Of a stretch of 64,000 nt of DNA, positions 36,152-47,585 are shown one piece after another (the stretch's first letter is position 1; each line of letters begins with the position of its first letter). The position numbers were made by a program, and so were the translations under genes. The notes beneath the pieces were generated by a model. It did no database searches, was not told the DNA's origin, and saw only the letters and a program-made list of their open reading frames with translations. Source of the stretch: Methylobacterium jeotgali (GTDB lineage: Bacteria > Pseudomonadota > Alphaproteobacteria > Rhizobiales > Beijerinckiaceae); assembly GCF_022179345.1 (NCBI RefSeq), contig NZ_BPQR01000027.1, positions 1-64,000 of the forward strand, written 5' to 3'.

Positions 36152-37069
36152 TCAGTACGCCTTGTGCAGCTCCGGCTGGAGGCCGTGGACCTCGCCGCCG
36201 ACATCCGCCCAGATGCGCTTCTTCACGTAGTAGAGCAGCGCGCTGAGCACGATCAGGAACAGGATCACCCGGAAGCCGAGCGCCTTGCGGGCGACCATGT
36301 GCGGCTCGGCCGCCCAGGCCATGAAGGCCGCCACGTCCTTGGCGTACTGGTCGACCGTCTCCGGCACGACCGGCTCGCCCTTGTCGGTCTTCGGGTAGGT
36401 CACCTGCCCGTCGCTGATGGGATTGGGCATCGCGATGAGGTGGCCGGGGTAGTACTTGTTGTAATGGGTCCCTTCCGGCACATCCATGCCCTTGGGCGCC
36501 TCCTCGTAGCCGACCAGCAGGGCGTGGATGTAGTCGACCCCCTGCTCCGAGTAGCCGACGAAGGGCATCACGTCGGTGACGAACCAGGGGAAGCCGCGCT
36601 CGTAGGTGCGGGCCTTGGCGAGCACCGAGAAGTCCGGCGGCGCCTTGCCGCCGTTGGCGGCGGCCGCCGCCTTGTCGTTGGGGAACGGCGCCGGGAAGGC
36701 ATCGGCCGGGCGGCCGGGCCGCTCGAACATCTCGCCGGAATCGTTCGGGCCGTCCTTGACCTGGTAGGTCGCTGCCAGCGCCTTGACCTGATTGGCCGAG
36801 TAGCCCGGGCCGCCCGGCTCCGCGAGGTTGCGGAAGCGCACCAGCGTCATGCTGTGGCAGGCGGAGCAGACCTCCTTGTAGACCTGGAAGCCCCGCTGGA
36901 GCTGGGCCTGGTCGAAGGTGCCGAGGGCGCCCGCGAAGCTCCACTTCTGGCGGGGCGGCTGCGGGGCCTCCGCCGCGCCGGAGGCGGCGGTGCCGAGCGA
37001 GAGCGCCAGGAGCGAGGCCGCCAGAAGCGGGCCCGCGCGGCGGGCGAGGATGGACAGGGAGATGGTCAT
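36152..37069 (-). CDS. petC: Cytochrome c1 of the bc1 complex
   Basis: The 305-residue precursor has a signal peptide cut near ASGAAEA (about residue 33), the haem-binding CSACH near residue 68 after FQVYKEV, the axial Met in IAMPNPISDG, and a C-terminal anchor helix (FRVILFLIVLSALLYYVKK). In the periplasm it passes electrons from the Rieske protein to soluble cytochrome c. In this organism cytochrome b and c1 are encoded separately; some Rhizobiales (for example Bradyrhizobium fbcH) carry them as one fused gene. The start at 37069 gives the signal peptide; an ORF to 37405 runs antisense within petB. Confidence 0.95.
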   Translation of the reverse strand: MTISLSILARRAGPLLAASLLALSLGTAASGAAEAPQPPRQKWSFAGALGTFDQAQLQRGFQVYKEVCSACHSMTLVRFRNLAEPGGPGYSANQVKALAATYQVKDGPNDSGEMFERPGRPADAFPAPFPNDKAAAAANGGKAPPDFSVLAKARTYERGFPWFVTDVMPFVGYSEQGVDYIHALLVGYEEAPKGMDVPEGTHYNKYYPGHLIAMPNPISDGQVTYPKTDKGEPVVPETVDQYAKDVAAFMAWAAEPHMVARKALGFRVILFLIVLSALLYYVKKRIWADVGGEVHGLQPELHKAY

Positions 37070-37086
37070 GCTGGTCTTCCCTGCCC

Positions 37087-38373
37087 TCAGCCCTTGGTCG
37101 ACGGCGCGGCTGCCGCGCCGGCGGGCACGCCGGACCCGCTCACCTGCTTGCCCGGACCGGTGACGCTCTCGAGGATCGAGCCCGGCAGGGCCTTCGGGGT
37201 CTCGAACAGGCCGACGAGCGGCATCACGATCAGGAAGTGGGCGAAGTAGTAGAAGGTGCAGACCCGCGCCGCGATGACGTAGCCGCCCTCGGGGGGCTTG
37301 GCGCCGAGCCAGCCGAGGATGATGCACACCGCGAAGAACACCCAGAAGAACTGCCGGTAGATCGGCCGGTAGTTGCAGGATCGGATCCGCGAGGTGTCGA
37401 GCCACGGCGCGAGCGCCAGGATCATCACCGCGCCGAACATCAGGATGACGCCGCCGAGCTTGTCAGGAACCGCCCGCAGGATCGCGTAGAACGGCAGGAA
37501 GTACCACTCGGGCACGATGTGGGCCGGGGTCACGGCGGGGTTGGCGGGGACGTAGTTGTCGGCGTGGCCGAGATAGTTCGGCTGGAAGAAGATGAACCAC
37601 GCGAACAGGATCATGAACGCCACGGTGGCGAACACGTCCTTGACCGTCGCGTAGGGGGTGAAGGGCACCGCGTCCTTGCCCGACTTGATCGGGATGCCGG
37701 CGGGGTTGTTCTGCCCGGTCACGTGCAGCGCCCAGACGTGCAGCACGACGACGCCGGCGATCATCCATGGCAGCAGGTAGTGCAGCGAGAAGAAGCGGTT
37801 CACCGTCGGGTTGCCGACCGAGTAGCCGCCCCAGAGCAGGCTCTGGATGGTGTCGCCGACCACCGGGATCGCCGCCAGGATGTTGGTGATGACGGTGGCG
37901 CCCCAGAAGCTCATCTGGCCCCACGGCAGGGTGTAGCCGAGGAAGGCGGTGGCCATCATCAGGAGGTAGATGACGACGCCGAGGATGTAGAGCACCTCGC
38001 GGGGGGCCTTGTAGGACCCGTAGTAGAGCGCCCGGAAGATGTGCACGTAAACGGCCACGAAGAACATCGAGGCGCCGTTGGCGTGGGCGTAGCGCAGCAG
38101 CCAGCCGTAGTTCACGTCGCGCATGATGTGCTCGACGGAGTTGAAGGCCCCCGCGGCGGAGGGCTCGTAGTGCATGGCGAGCCAGACGCCGGTGATGATC
38201 TGGACGCCGAGCATCGCCGAGAGGATGGCGCCGAAGGTCCAGAAATAGTTTAGGTTGCGCGGCACCGGGTAGGCGATGAAGGACGAGTGCACGAGCCCGG
38301 CGATCGGCAGCCGGCTCTCGAACCATTTGGCGAGGCGGCTCTTGGGCACGTAGGTGTTGCCGTGTGCGCTCAT
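37087..38373 (-). CDS. petB: Cytochrome b of the bc1 complex
   Basis: The 428-residue membrane protein has eight predicted helices and the four haem-ligating His: in [20 protein letters not shown] and in [19 protein letters not shown]. The Qo-site PEWY motif appears in [15 protein letters not shown], and the [19 protein letters not shown] segment is typical. It oxidises ubiquinol and recycles electrons in the Q cycle. A C-terminal tail of about 30 residues ([19 protein letters not shown]) is unconserved. It sits 26 bp after petA and 17 bp before petC. Confidence 0.97.
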   Translation of the reverse strand: MSAHGNTYVPKSRLAKWFESRLPIAGLVHSSFIAYPVPRNLNYFWTFGAILSAMLGVQIITGVWLAMHYEPSAAGAFNSVEHIMRDVNYGWLLRYAHANGASMFFVAVYVHIFRALYYGSYKAPREVLYILGVVIYLLMMATAFLGYTLPWGQMSFWGATVITNILAAIPVVGDTIQSLLWGGYSVGNPTVNRFFSLHYLLPWMIAGVVVLHVWALHVTGQNNPAGIPIKSGKDAVPFTPYATVKDVFATVAFMILFAWFIFFQPNYLGHADNYVPANPAVTPAHIVPEWYFLPFYAILRAVPDKLGGVILMFGAVMILALAPWLDTSRIRSCNYRPIYRQFFWVFFAVCIILGWLGAKPPEGGYVIAARVCTFYYFAHFLIVMPLVGLFETPKALPGSILESVTGPGKQVSGSGVPAGAAAAPSTKG

Positions 38374-38399
38374 GGGCGTGATCCGCTTCCTCTCGTTCC

Positions 38400-39005
38400 T
38401 CAGGCCGCGGCCTTGCCTTCCTTGGGTCCTTCCTCGCCGATGCGGATCTTGGTGTCCGACTGGAAGGCGTAGGGAGGCACGGGAAGGTTCGTGGGGGCGG
38501 GGCCGCGGCGGACGCGGCCGGACGTGTCGTAGAGCGAGCCGTGGCAGGGGCAGAACCAGCCGTCGTAGGGGCCCGAATGACCGATCGGCACGCAGCCGAG
38601 ATGGGTGCAGTTGCCGTAGACGACGAGCCACTTCTCGTGGCCCTTCTTGACGCGCGCCGAGTCGGCCTGCGGGTCGATGAGCTCGCTCATCTTGACCGCG
38701 TCGGCCTCCTTGACCTCCTTCTCGGAGCGGTTGCGCACGAAGATCAGCTTGCCGCGCCAGAACACGTTGATGATCTGGCCCTCCTGGATCGGGGCGAGAT
38801 CGACCTCGATCGGGGCGCCGGCGGCGATCACCGCCGCGTCGGGGGCCATCGAGGCGACGAGCGGCCAAGCCACGGCGCCGGCGCCGACGGCGAGGCCGGC
38901 CCCGGTGGCGAGGAACAGGAAGTCGCGGCGGGAGCCGTCGTGAAGGGATGCGTCGCCGGCTGTGGAGGGCGTGGCGGAGGGGTTCGCCAAGGTCGAGAAC
39001 TCCAT
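38400..39005 (-). CDS. petA: Rieske iron-sulfur subunit of the bc1 complex
   Basis: The 201-residue protein has a twin-arginine signal-anchor ([20 protein letters not shown]) and a C-terminal Rieske domain whose 2Fe-2S ligands are in [10 protein letters not shown] and [11 protein letters not shown]. It takes electrons from ubiquinol at the Qo site. It is the first gene of petABC; an AT-rich patch with a half-site resembling an Irr box lies 84 bp upstream. Confidence 0.97.
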   Translation of the reverse strand: MEFSTLANPSATPSTAGDASLHDGSRRDFLFLATGAGLAVGAGAVAWPLVASMAPDAAVIAAGAPIEVDLAPIQEGQIINVFWRGKLIFVRNRSEKEVKEADAVKMSELIDPQADSARVKKGHEKWLVVYGNCTHLGCVPIGHSGPYDGWFCPCHGSLYDTSGRVRRGPAPTNLPVPPYAFQSDTKIRIGEEGPKEGKAAA

Positions 39006-39438
39006 TCAGGCGGACGTCTCGGGAGGGCGCTGCCTTACCCGGTGGCGTCCGGAGGGCGTCGGTCCGCGCTCAGGACCGAAGCATCATTATTCTAAACTGT
39101 GCAATGCGTCGTCGCGCCGCCGGAAGTCAAGCCGAGCCGGAGCCCCGGCGCACCCCTGTATCAAAGATGCATCGGGACGGCGGAAGGCGCCGCGCGGCCG
39201 TGGCCGGCCACCCCCGGACGGACGGCTGCGGCCTCTTTACGCGGCGGCTCCGCTCGGGCGCGCGGAGGTTCCGGAGGAACCCTGCTGCCGGATGATCGAG
39301 GCCTCCCGGCACGGGGCGCGCGGCCCTGACAGACGGCCGCCGCCCTCGCGCGACCGCCGCCGGATGTCCCGCGCGGTCCGACGAAGGCCTGCCATGTCCG
39401 CCGGAAGGCGTCGAAGAGCCCCCTCTCCGCCGGCCCGA
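39006..39438. other. Intergenic region between petA and the MATE gene
   Basis: These 433 bp hold no convincing gene. The only compositionally odd part is an AT-rich stretch at 39081-39105 near petA, expected to be the petABC promoter region. The remainder is GC-rich and lies after the stop of the MATE gene; possible frames give only Arg/Pro/Ala-rich translations. Confidence 0.5.
39089..39096 (-). promoter_or_regulatory. Half-site resembling an Irr (ICE) box upstream of petABC
   Basis: The octamer tttagaat on the minus strand equals one arm of the iron control element bound by Irr in Rhizobiales. The expected second arm (ttctaaa) is absent, so only a half-site is supported. Cytochrome and iron-sulfur genes are known Irr targets, which makes the position suggestive. 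Confidence 0.25.
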
Positions 39439-40896
39439 TCAGCGGCCTGACGGCGGGCTCTCGACGGGATGCGAGACCTGCGGCCGTGCTCGCCGGGCGG
39501 CGAGGTGCCGCCAGCGGGCGACGAGCAGCACGGCGACCACGAACAGCCCGGCGCAGAAGCCGATCCAGATCCCGTAGCCCTGGAGGCCGACCCACCAGGC
39601 CAGGGCCGCGCCCGCCGGCACGCCGATGCCCCAGTAGCCGCCGACCGCGATCAGCATCGGCACCCGCGCGTCCTGGAGGCCGCGCAGCATCCCGAGCGTC
39701 ACCGACTGCACGCCGTCGGCCACCGCGAACAGAGCAGCCAACCCCACGAAGCCGACCGCGTAGGGCGCGACCGCCGCGTTGCCCGGCGCCGAGAGGTCGA
39801 TGAACAGGCCGATCAGGCGCTCCGGGACGCTGAGCTGCACGAGCGCGCACAGGCTCATGAAGCCGAAGGCGAGGCCGAGCGCCACCCGTCCGGCCCGCCG
39901 GATCCCCTCCCCGTCCCGCGCGCCGAAGGCGAGGCCGACCCGCACGGTCGCGGCCTGGGCGATGCCGTTCGGCACCATGAAGCAGATCGCCGCGATCTGG
40001 ATCGCCACCGCATGGGCGGCGAGCTGTCCCGCCCCGAACAGGCCCATGCCGAGCGCCGCCGCCTCGAACAGCCCGGCCTCGGCGAGGCCGGTCGCGGCCA
40101 TCGGCGCGCCGAGCCGCAGCACCGCCGCGAGGCGCGCCGGATCGAGCCGCCAGAACCCGTGCAGCAGCCGGTAGCGGCGCAGGCGCGGGTCGACGAGCAC
40201 GATGCCGCAGACCACCGCCAGGCTGAAGGCGGCCGCGCAGGTCGTGGCGATGCCGATCCCCGCCGGGCCGAGGCCGAGACCCAGTCCGAAGGGGCCGGGA
40301 TCGAAGGCGAGGACGAGGCCCAGCGCGACGTTGACGGGCAGCGCCGCGAGGCTCGCCGCCAGCGCCCAGCCCGGCCGCCCGAGCGCCGAGAGCGCGCCGC
40401 GCAGGACCATGAACAGCAGCGCCGGCCACATCGCCCATTGCAGGGTGCGCATGTAGGCGCCGGCGAGCGCGGCGAGCTCGGCCGGCTCCCCGATCGCCGC
40501 GAGCAGCGCCCCGGTGTGCCAGAGGCCGAGCATCAGCGGCGCGCAGACGAGGCTCGCCGCGAAGAATCCGGCGCGCACGAGGCGGCGGGGCTCGTCCCGG
40601 TCGGCGGCGTTCCGGCCGAGAGCGCCCGCGATCAGCGGAGCGACCGCCGAGGTCAGGCCGATGCCGCCAATGAACAGGATGAAGTAGAGGCTCGACGCCA
40701 GCGTCGCCGCCGCGAGCGGAGTCGCGCCCATGCGGCCGAGCATCACCACGTCGGCGGCGACGAGCCCGTGCTGGGCGAGGTTGGTGAGGACGAGAGGCCC
40801 CGAGAGCGCGAGCGTCGCCCGCAGCTCCCGCGCCACGGGATGGGGATAGGGGGGCCGTCCCCGCGCGGCGGTGGCCGCGAGCGGATATGCCGTCAT
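39439..40896 (-). CDS. MATE family efflux transporter (NorM type)
   Basis: The 485-residue inner-membrane protein has twelve predicted helices in two MatE halves. Typical blocks are LALSGPLVLTNLAQHGLVAA, DVVMLGRMGATPLAAATLAS, then in the second half LRLGAPMAATGLAEAGLFEA, GMGLFGAGQLAAHAVAIQIA and NGIAQAATVRVGLAFGARDG. The family exports cationic drugs and metabolites using sodium or protons; the substrate cannot be told. It stands 59 bp downstream of the ABC exporter gene's stop codon, on the same strand, and may be co-transcribed. Confidence 0.92.
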   Translation of the reverse strand: MTAYPLAATAARGRPPYPHPVARELRATLALSGPLVLTNLAQHGLVAADVVMLGRMGATPLAAATLASSLYFILFIGGIGLTSAVAPLIAGALGRNAADRDEPRRLVRAGFFAASLVCAPLMLGLWHTGALLAAIGEPAELAALAGAYMRTLQWAMWPALLFMVLRGALSALGRPGWALAASLAALPVNVALGLVLAFDPGPFGLGLGLGPAGIGIATTCAAAFSLAVVCGIVLVDPRLRRYRLLHGFWRLDPARLAAVLRLGAPMAATGLAEAGLFEAAALGMGLFGAGQLAAHAVAIQIAAICFMVPNGIAQAATVRVGLAFGARDGEGIRRAGRVALGLAFGFMSLCALVQLSVPERLIGLFIDLSAPGNAAVAPYAVGFVGLAALFAVADGVQSVTLGMLRGLQDARVPMLIAVGGYWGIGVPAGAALAWWVGLQGYGIWIGFCAGLFVVAVLLVARWRHLAARRARPQVSHPVESPPSGR

Positions 40897-40955
40897 GACA
40901 TCAAACTCGAAAAACAGGGTCCGGGGCCGCGCGGCGGCCTGATCGTGAGGGGTGT

Positions 40956-42842
<1,887 letters not shown>

Positions 42843-42905
42843 GAGGGGTCCGATCGGGGGAGACCCTGATGTAAGTCTCCTTGACCGCAAGCCAAGCGGC
42901 GCGCG

Positions 42906-43406
42906 ATGCCGCGCCGGCAACCCAGACCCGCGCCCAGGCCTCCCACTCCGACCGTGCTCCGCCTCGCCCTCTACCAGCCCGACATCCCCCAGAACACGGG
43001 CACGATGCTGCGCATGGCGGCCTGCCTGGGGCTCGCCGTCGACCTCATCGAGCCGGCGGGCTTCGACGTGTCCGACCGGCACCTGCGCCGCTCCGGGCTC
43101 GACTATCTCGACGCCGTGGAGGTCCGGCGGCACGTCTCCTGGAGCGCCTTCGACGCCTGGCGGCGGGAGGCCGGGCACCGGCTGGTGCTCGCCACCACCG
43201 CCGGGGCCCTGCCCTATACGGGGTTCGCGTTCCGCGACGGCGACTGCGTGATGGTCGGCCGGGAATCGGCCGGCGTGCCGGAGGCGGTCCACGCGGCGGC
43301 CGAGGCCCGCGTGCGCGTGCCGATGCGGACCGGGATGCGCTCCCTCAACGTCGCGGTGGCGGCGGCGATGATCGTCGGCGAGGCGATTCGCCAGACCGAC
43401 ACCTGA
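42906..43406 (+). CDS. trmL: tRNA (cytidine/uridine-34-2'-O)-methyltransferase
   Basis: The 166-residue SPOUT methylase has [20 protein letters not shown] at the N terminus and the knotted C-terminal part GRESAGVPE and [15 protein letters not shown]. TrmL (YibK) methylates the wobble ribose of tRNA-Leu. About 17 basic, Pro-rich residues precede the core when the ATG at 42906 is used; a GTG at 42954 would give a start directly at the core. It is 63 bp from the divergent ABC exporter and 65 bp before hemF. Confidence 0.92.
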   Translation: MPRRQPRPAPRPPTPTVLRLALYQPDIPQNTGTMLRMAACLGLAVDLIEPAGFDVSDRHLRRSGLDYLDAVEVRRHVSWSAFDAWRREAGHRLVLATTAGALPYTGFAFRDGDCVMVGRESAGVPEAVHAAAEARVRVPMRTGMRSLNVAVAAAMIVGEAIRQTDT

Positions 43407-43471
43407 GCGGGCGCCCCGCCCGAACCCGATCCCAAATTGACGGATCGGCGCCGGGGTGGAAAAGCCTTCCC

Positions 43472-44419
43472 ATGAGCGATGCGAAGGCCGACCGCCGATC
43501 CGCCCTGAACGCCGCCCCGGCGCCGGACCCCGGCGACCTCGCCGCCCTGAAGGGCGAGGCCGCCGCCTGGTTCCGGACGCTGCGCGACCGCATCACGGGC
43601 GCCCTCGAGGCGATCGAGCGGGAGGCCGATGGCCCCTTCGACGCCGACGCGCCACCTGAGCCCGGCACCTTCGTAAGGACGCCCTGGGTGCGAACCGACC
43701 ATACCGGCGCGCCGGGCGGCGGCGGCGAGATGGGGATGCTCAAGGGCCGCGTCTTCGAGAAGGCCGGCGTCCACATCTCGACGGTGCACGGGGAGTTCGC
43801 GCCCGAGTTCCGCGCCCAGATGCCCGGCGCGATGGAGGACCCCCGCTTCTTCGCCACCGGCATCTCGCTCATCGCCCACCCCTGGAACCCGAACGTGCCG
43901 ACGGTGCACATGAACACCCGCTTCGTCGTCACGACGAAGGCGTGGTTCGGGGGCGGGGCCGACCTCACCCCCGTGCTCGACCGGCGCCGGACGCAGGCCG
44001 ATCCCGACACGCAGGTCTTCCACGGGGCGCTGCGCCGGGCCTGCGAGGCGCACGCGCCCGCCGCCGACTACGCCCGCTACAAGGAGTGGTGCGACGAGTA
44101 CTTCCACCTCGCGCACCGGGACGAGCCCCGCGGCATCGGCGGCATCTTCTACGACTACCACTGGACGGGCGCGCCCCAGGCCGACCTCGCCTTCACCCGC
44201 GACGTCGGCCTCGCCTTCCTCGAGGCCTATCCGGCCATCGTGCGCGCCAACCTCGCCACCCCCTGGACCGAGGCCGACCGGTGGGAGCAGCAGGTGCGGC
44301 GCGGGCGCTACGTGGAGTTCAACCTGCTCTACGACCGCGGCACCATCTTCGGCCTGAAGACCGGCGGCAACGTCGCCTCGATCCTGTCCTCGCTACCGCC
44401 CACCGTGCGCTGGCCGTGA
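43472..44419 (+). CDS. hemF: Oxygen-dependent coproporphyrinogen III oxidase
   Basis: The 315-residue enzyme decarboxylates coproporphyrinogen III to protoporphyrinogen IX with oxygen during haem synthesis. Visible are [60 protein letters not shown] with its conserved His, GGIFYDY and the C-terminal [20 protein letters not shown]. The ATG at 43472 fits the family N terminus. Its TGA overlaps the GTG start of the next gene by four bases (GTGA), so translation is coupled to a helicase gene of no obvious functional link. Confidence 0.96.
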   Translation: MSDAKADRRSALNAAPAPDPGDLAALKGEAAAWFRTLRDRITGALEAIEREADGPFDADAPPEPGTFVRTPWVRTDHTGAPGGGGEMGMLKGRVFEKAGVHISTVHGEFAPEFRAQMPGAMEDPRFFATGISLIAHPWNPNVPTVHMNTRFVVTTKAWFGGGADLTPVLDRRRTQADPDTQVFHGALRRACEAHAPAADYARYKEWCDEYFHLAHRDEPRGIGGIFYDYHWTGAPQADLAFTRDVGLAFLEAYPAIVRANLATPWTEADRWEQQVRRGRYVEFNLLYDRGTIFGLKTGGNVASILSSLPPTVRWP

Positions 44420-45534
44420 GCGAGGCGGTCCCGACACGATTCGCGCCGCAGCAGGACGCGGCGCTCAAAGCCATCGCCGATTGGATCAGGGACGGCGAGC
44501 CGCAGGTGTTCCGGCTGTTCGGCTATGCCGGCACCGGCAAGACGACGCTTGCCCGCCGCATCGCCGACGACGTCGACGGCACGGTGGTGTTCGGCGCCTT
44601 CACCGGCAAGGCGGCCTCCGTGATGCGCCAGAAGGGCTGCCACGACGCCTCGACCATCCACGCCCTGATCTACCGGACCAAGGAGGGCGACGAGGGCGGC
44701 CCGAGCTTCACCCTCAACCGCTCCGGCCCGGCGGCGAAGGCCGACCTCATCGTCATCGACGAGTGCTCGATGGTCGATTCCGACCTCGGCAACGATCTCC
44801 TCTCCTTCGGCAAGCCGGTGCTGGTGCTCGGCGACCCCGCCCAGCTCCCGCCCGTGCGGGGCGGTGGCTTCTTCACCGAGGCCGAGCCCGACGTGATGCT
44901 CACCGACGTGCACCGCCAGGCCGCCGACGACCCGATCGTGCGCATGGCGATGACCGTGCGCGAGGGCGGCCGCCTGTCGCTCGGGGAGTACGGCGAGAGC
45001 CGCGTGGTCTCGCGCCGCACGATCGACCCGAATCTCGTGCTCGACGCCGACCAGGTGCTCGTCGGCCTGAACAAGACCCGCCGGCTCTACAACGGGCGGC
45101 TTCGCGCGCTTCGAGGCCAGACCGACCCGATGCCGGCGGTGGGCGAGAAGCTCGTGTGCCTCAGGAACGACCGTACCAAGGGCCTGCTCAACGGCTCGAC
45201 CTGGACGGTCCATGCGCTTCGCGCGGCCCCGCGTCCGGACACGGTCCGCCTCGACGTGGTCCCTGAGGACGACCCGGCGCTGCGCCGCCGTCCCACCGAC
45301 ATCAAGGTGCTGCGCGCGGTGATCGAGGGCTCGGAGGAGGAGATCCCCGCATATCTACGCCGGGAGACCGACGAGTTCACCTACGGCTACGCGCTCACCG
45401 TCCACAAGGCGCAGGGCTCGCAATGGGACCGGGTGGTCCTTTTCGACGAGTCCTACGCCTTCCGCGAGCACCGCGCCCGCTGGCTCTACACCGGCCTGAC
45501 ACGGGCGGCGCAGGCGATCACCGTGGTGGTGTAG
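44416..45534 (+). CDS. RecD-like / Dda-like superfamily 1B DNA helicase
   Basis: The 372-residue protein has the SF1 helicase motifs: I in [15 protein letters not shown], Ia in [17 protein letters not shown] in [16 protein letters not shown] in [20 protein letters not shown] in [20 protein letters not shown] and [10 protein letters not shown]. It is as short as T4 Dda and lacks the RecD2 N-terminal helix-hairpin domains. It should unwind DNA 5' to 3'; the cellular task is unknown. The GTG start overlaps the hemF stop. Homologues are common in Rhizobiales and often labelled exodeoxyribonuclease V. Confidence 0.88.
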   Translation: MSEAVPTRFAPQQDAALKAIADWIRDGEPQVFRLFGYAGTGKTTLARRIADDVDGTVVFGAFTGKAASVMRQKGCHDASTIHALIYRTKEGDEGGPSFTLNRSGPAAKADLIVIDECSMVDSDLGNDLLSFGKPVLVLGDPAQLPPVRGGGFFTEAEPDVMLTDVHRQAADDPIVRMAMTVREGGRLSLGEYGESRVVSRRTIDPNLVLDADQVLVGLNKTRRLYNGRLRALRGQTDPMPAVGEKLVCLRNDRTKGLLNGSTWTVHALRAAPRPDTVRLDVVPEDDPALRRRPTDIKVLRAVIEGSEEEIPAYLRRETDEFTYGYALTVHKAQGSQWDRVVLFDESYAFREHRARWLYTGLTRAAQAITVVV

Positions 45535-45557
45535 CCTGCGCCGGTCCGATCGGTCGC

Positions 45558-46847
45558 TCAGGCCCCGATGCGCTTCTCGACGGCGGCGAGCAGCGTGCAC
45601 AGCGCCACGCCCTCGGCGGCCAGCCGAACCTCCTCGAGCTTCGGGAAAGTCGGCGCGATGCGTAGCGTCCGGTCGTGGGGGTCGCGGCCGTAGGGGTGGG
45701 TGGCCCCGGCCGGCGTCAGCGCGATGCCGGCCTCCTTGGCGAGACTTACGACTTGCCCCGCGGTGCCGTCGGTGACGTCGAGGGTGACGAAGTAGCCGCC
45801 CTCGGGCCGACTCCAGCGGGCGACGTCCCGGCCGTCGAGACGGGCGGAGAAGGCCTGCTCCACCGCGGCGAACTTCGGGCCGATCAGCGCCCGGTGCTGG
45901 TCCATGTGCGCATCGATGCCGGCGGCATCGCGCAGGAAGCGCACGTGGCGGAGCTGGTTGAGCTTGTCCGGCCCGATGCTGCGGCGCCCGGCCTGGGCGA
46001 GGTACCAGCGCACGTTGGCGGGCGAGGAGGCGAGCAGCGCGAGGCCCGCGCCGGCGATCGTCACCTTCGAGGTCGAGGCGAAGACGATGGCCCGGTCCGG
46101 GTGGCCCGCCTCCGCGCAGGCGTCGAGGATATTGGCGAGCTGCGGGCGCGAGTCCGTGAGATGGTGGACGACGTAGGCGTTGTCCCACATCAGCCGGAAG
46201 TCCGGGGCGGCGGTCTTCATCGCGGCAAGCCGCTTCACGGTCGCCTCGCTGTAGGTCTCCCCGCTCGGGTTCGAGTACTGGGGCACGCACCATATTCCCT
46301 TCACCGCCGGGTCGGCGACGGCGGCCTCGACCGCGTCCATGTCCGGCCCCTCCCCGGTCATCTCGATCGGGATCATGCGGATGCCGAAGCCCTCGCAGAG
46401 GGTGAAGTGGCGATCGTAGCCCGGCACCGGGCAAAGGAAGGCGATGTCGGTATCCTTCGACCACGGGCCCTTGCCGCCGGGCACGCCCTTGAGCAGCGCA
46501 TAGACGAGCGTGTCGTGCATCAGCGCGAGGCTGGAGTTGTTGGCGACGACCACCTGGTCGGCCGGCGCGCCGAGCACCGGCGCGAACAGCGCGCGGGTCT
46601 CCGAGAGACCCTGGAGGTTGCCGTAGTTGCGCGCGTCCGTGCCGTCCTCGGCGGTGGTGTCGCGGTTGCCCGGAAGCGCCAGCATCTCGGCGGCGAGGTC
46701 GAGCTGCTCGGGGGCGGGCTTGCCGCGGGTCATGTCGAGCTTGAGGCCACGGCCTTTCAGCGCCTCGTACTCCTCGCGGAGCGAACGGCGCAGGTCGGAG
46801 AGGGCCTCCTGCGAGAGGTCCGACAGCGGCGACGGGGAGGCGGTCAT
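45558..46847 (-). CDS. PLP-dependent aspartate aminotransferase (AspT-like, class I)
   Basis: The 429-residue protein is of the long aminotransferase group found in Corynebacterium AspT rather than AspC: DMTRGKPAPEQLDLAAEMLA, GNLQGLSETRALFAPVLGAP, NNSSLALMHDTLVYALLKG, CVPQYSNPSGETYSEATVKR, WDNAYVVHHL, and the PLP-binding lysine in VFASTSKVTIAGAGLALLAS. It converts aspartate and 2-oxoglutarate to oxaloacetate and glutamate in this group; the substrate here is by analogy. The ATG at 46847 starts MTASPSPLSDLSQEAL. It converges on the helicase gene with a 23-bp gap. Confidence 0.88.
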   Translation of the reverse strand: MTASPSPLSDLSQEALSDLRRSLREEYEALKGRGLKLDMTRGKPAPEQLDLAAEMLALPGNRDTTAEDGTDARNYGNLQGLSETRALFAPVLGAPADQVVVANNSSLALMHDTLVYALLKGVPGGKGPWSKDTDIAFLCPVPGYDRHFTLCEGFGIRMIPIEMTGEGPDMDAVEAAVADPAVKGIWCVPQYSNPSGETYSEATVKRLAAMKTAAPDFRLMWDNAYVVHHLTDSRPQLANILDACAEAGHPDRAIVFASTSKVTIAGAGLALLASSPANVRWYLAQAGRRSIGPDKLNQLRHVRFLRDAAGIDAHMDQHRALIGPKFAAVEQAFSARLDGRDVARWSRPEGGYFVTLDVTDGTAGQVVSLAKEAGIALTPAGATHPYGRDPHDRTLRIAPTFPKLEEVRLAAEGVALCTLLAAVEKRIGA

Positions 46848-47026
46848 GGCGTGTGTCCCGGGGCTTCGATGGTTTCGCGGGGGGTTCGCACCCGAAGGGC
46901 CCCCCGCGTCAAGGGGGTGGATAAAAAATATGCGCCGGCTCACGCCTTGCGCGCGCTGCCCGGAGGCGTTGGCATTTCCGGCCGGCGACGCTTACCTCCG
47001 GGCGATCTTCATCCACGGAGACCGCG

Positions 47027-47584
47027 TTGACCGAGCCCCACGCCCCCCCGAGCATGCACGCGACGACGATCCTGATGGTGCGCAAGGGCGGCCGCGTCGT
47101 CGTCGGCGGCGACGGGCAGGTCAGCCTCGGCCAGACCATCGTGAAGGGCAACGCCCGCAAGGTCCGGCGGCTCGCCATGGGCGCGGTGATCGGCGGCTTC
47201 GCGGGCGCGACGGCGGACGCCTTCACCCTGTTCGAGCGCCTGGAGGCGCGGCTGGAGCAGTATCCCGGCCAGCTCACCCGCGCCTGCGTCGAGCTCACCA
47301 AGGACTGGCGCACCGACCGCTACCTGCGGCGCCTGGAGGCGATGATGCTGGTGGCCGACCGGGAGGTCGGGCTGCTGCTCTCTGGGTCGGGCGACGTGCT
47401 GGAGCCGGAGGGCGGCGTCATGGCGATCGGCTCGGGCGGCAACTACGCCCTCGCCGCCGCCCGCGCGCTCGAGGACACCGACCTCGACGCCGAGGCGATC
47501 GTGCGCCGCGCCATGGGCATCGCCGCCGAGATCTGCGTCTACACCAACGGCAACCTCGTCATCGAGAGCCTGGAGACGGCCTGA
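47027..47584 (+). CDS. hslV: ATP-dependent protease subunit HslV (ClpQ)
   Basis: The 185-residue protein is the N-terminal Thr peptidase of the HslUV protease. After propeptide removal the Thr in [16 protein letters not shown] is the nucleophile; [20 protein letters not shown] and [14 protein letters not shown] are conserved. A TTG at 47027 with cggaga upstream gives a 12-residue leader ([12 protein letters not shown]); the ATG at 47054 would give only MHA. The TTG is preferred on its ribosome site, but this is not certain. It lies one base before hslU. Confidence 0.93.
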   Translation: MTEPHAPPSMHATTILMVRKGGRVVVGGDGQVSLGQTIVKGNARKVRRLAMGAVIGGFAGATADAFTLFERLEARLEQYPGQLTRACVELTKDWRTDRYLRRLEAMMLVADREVGLLLSGSGDVLEPEGGVMAIGSGGNYALAAARALEDTDLDAEAIVRRAMGIAAEICVYTNGNLVIESLETA

Positions 47585-47585
47585 C

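Noticed and set aside
46848..47026. Heat-shock (RpoH) promoter before hslV
   Set aside because: A CTTG at 46946-46949 and a CATTT at 46973-46977 are 23 bp apart, too far for the alphaproteobacterial consensus.
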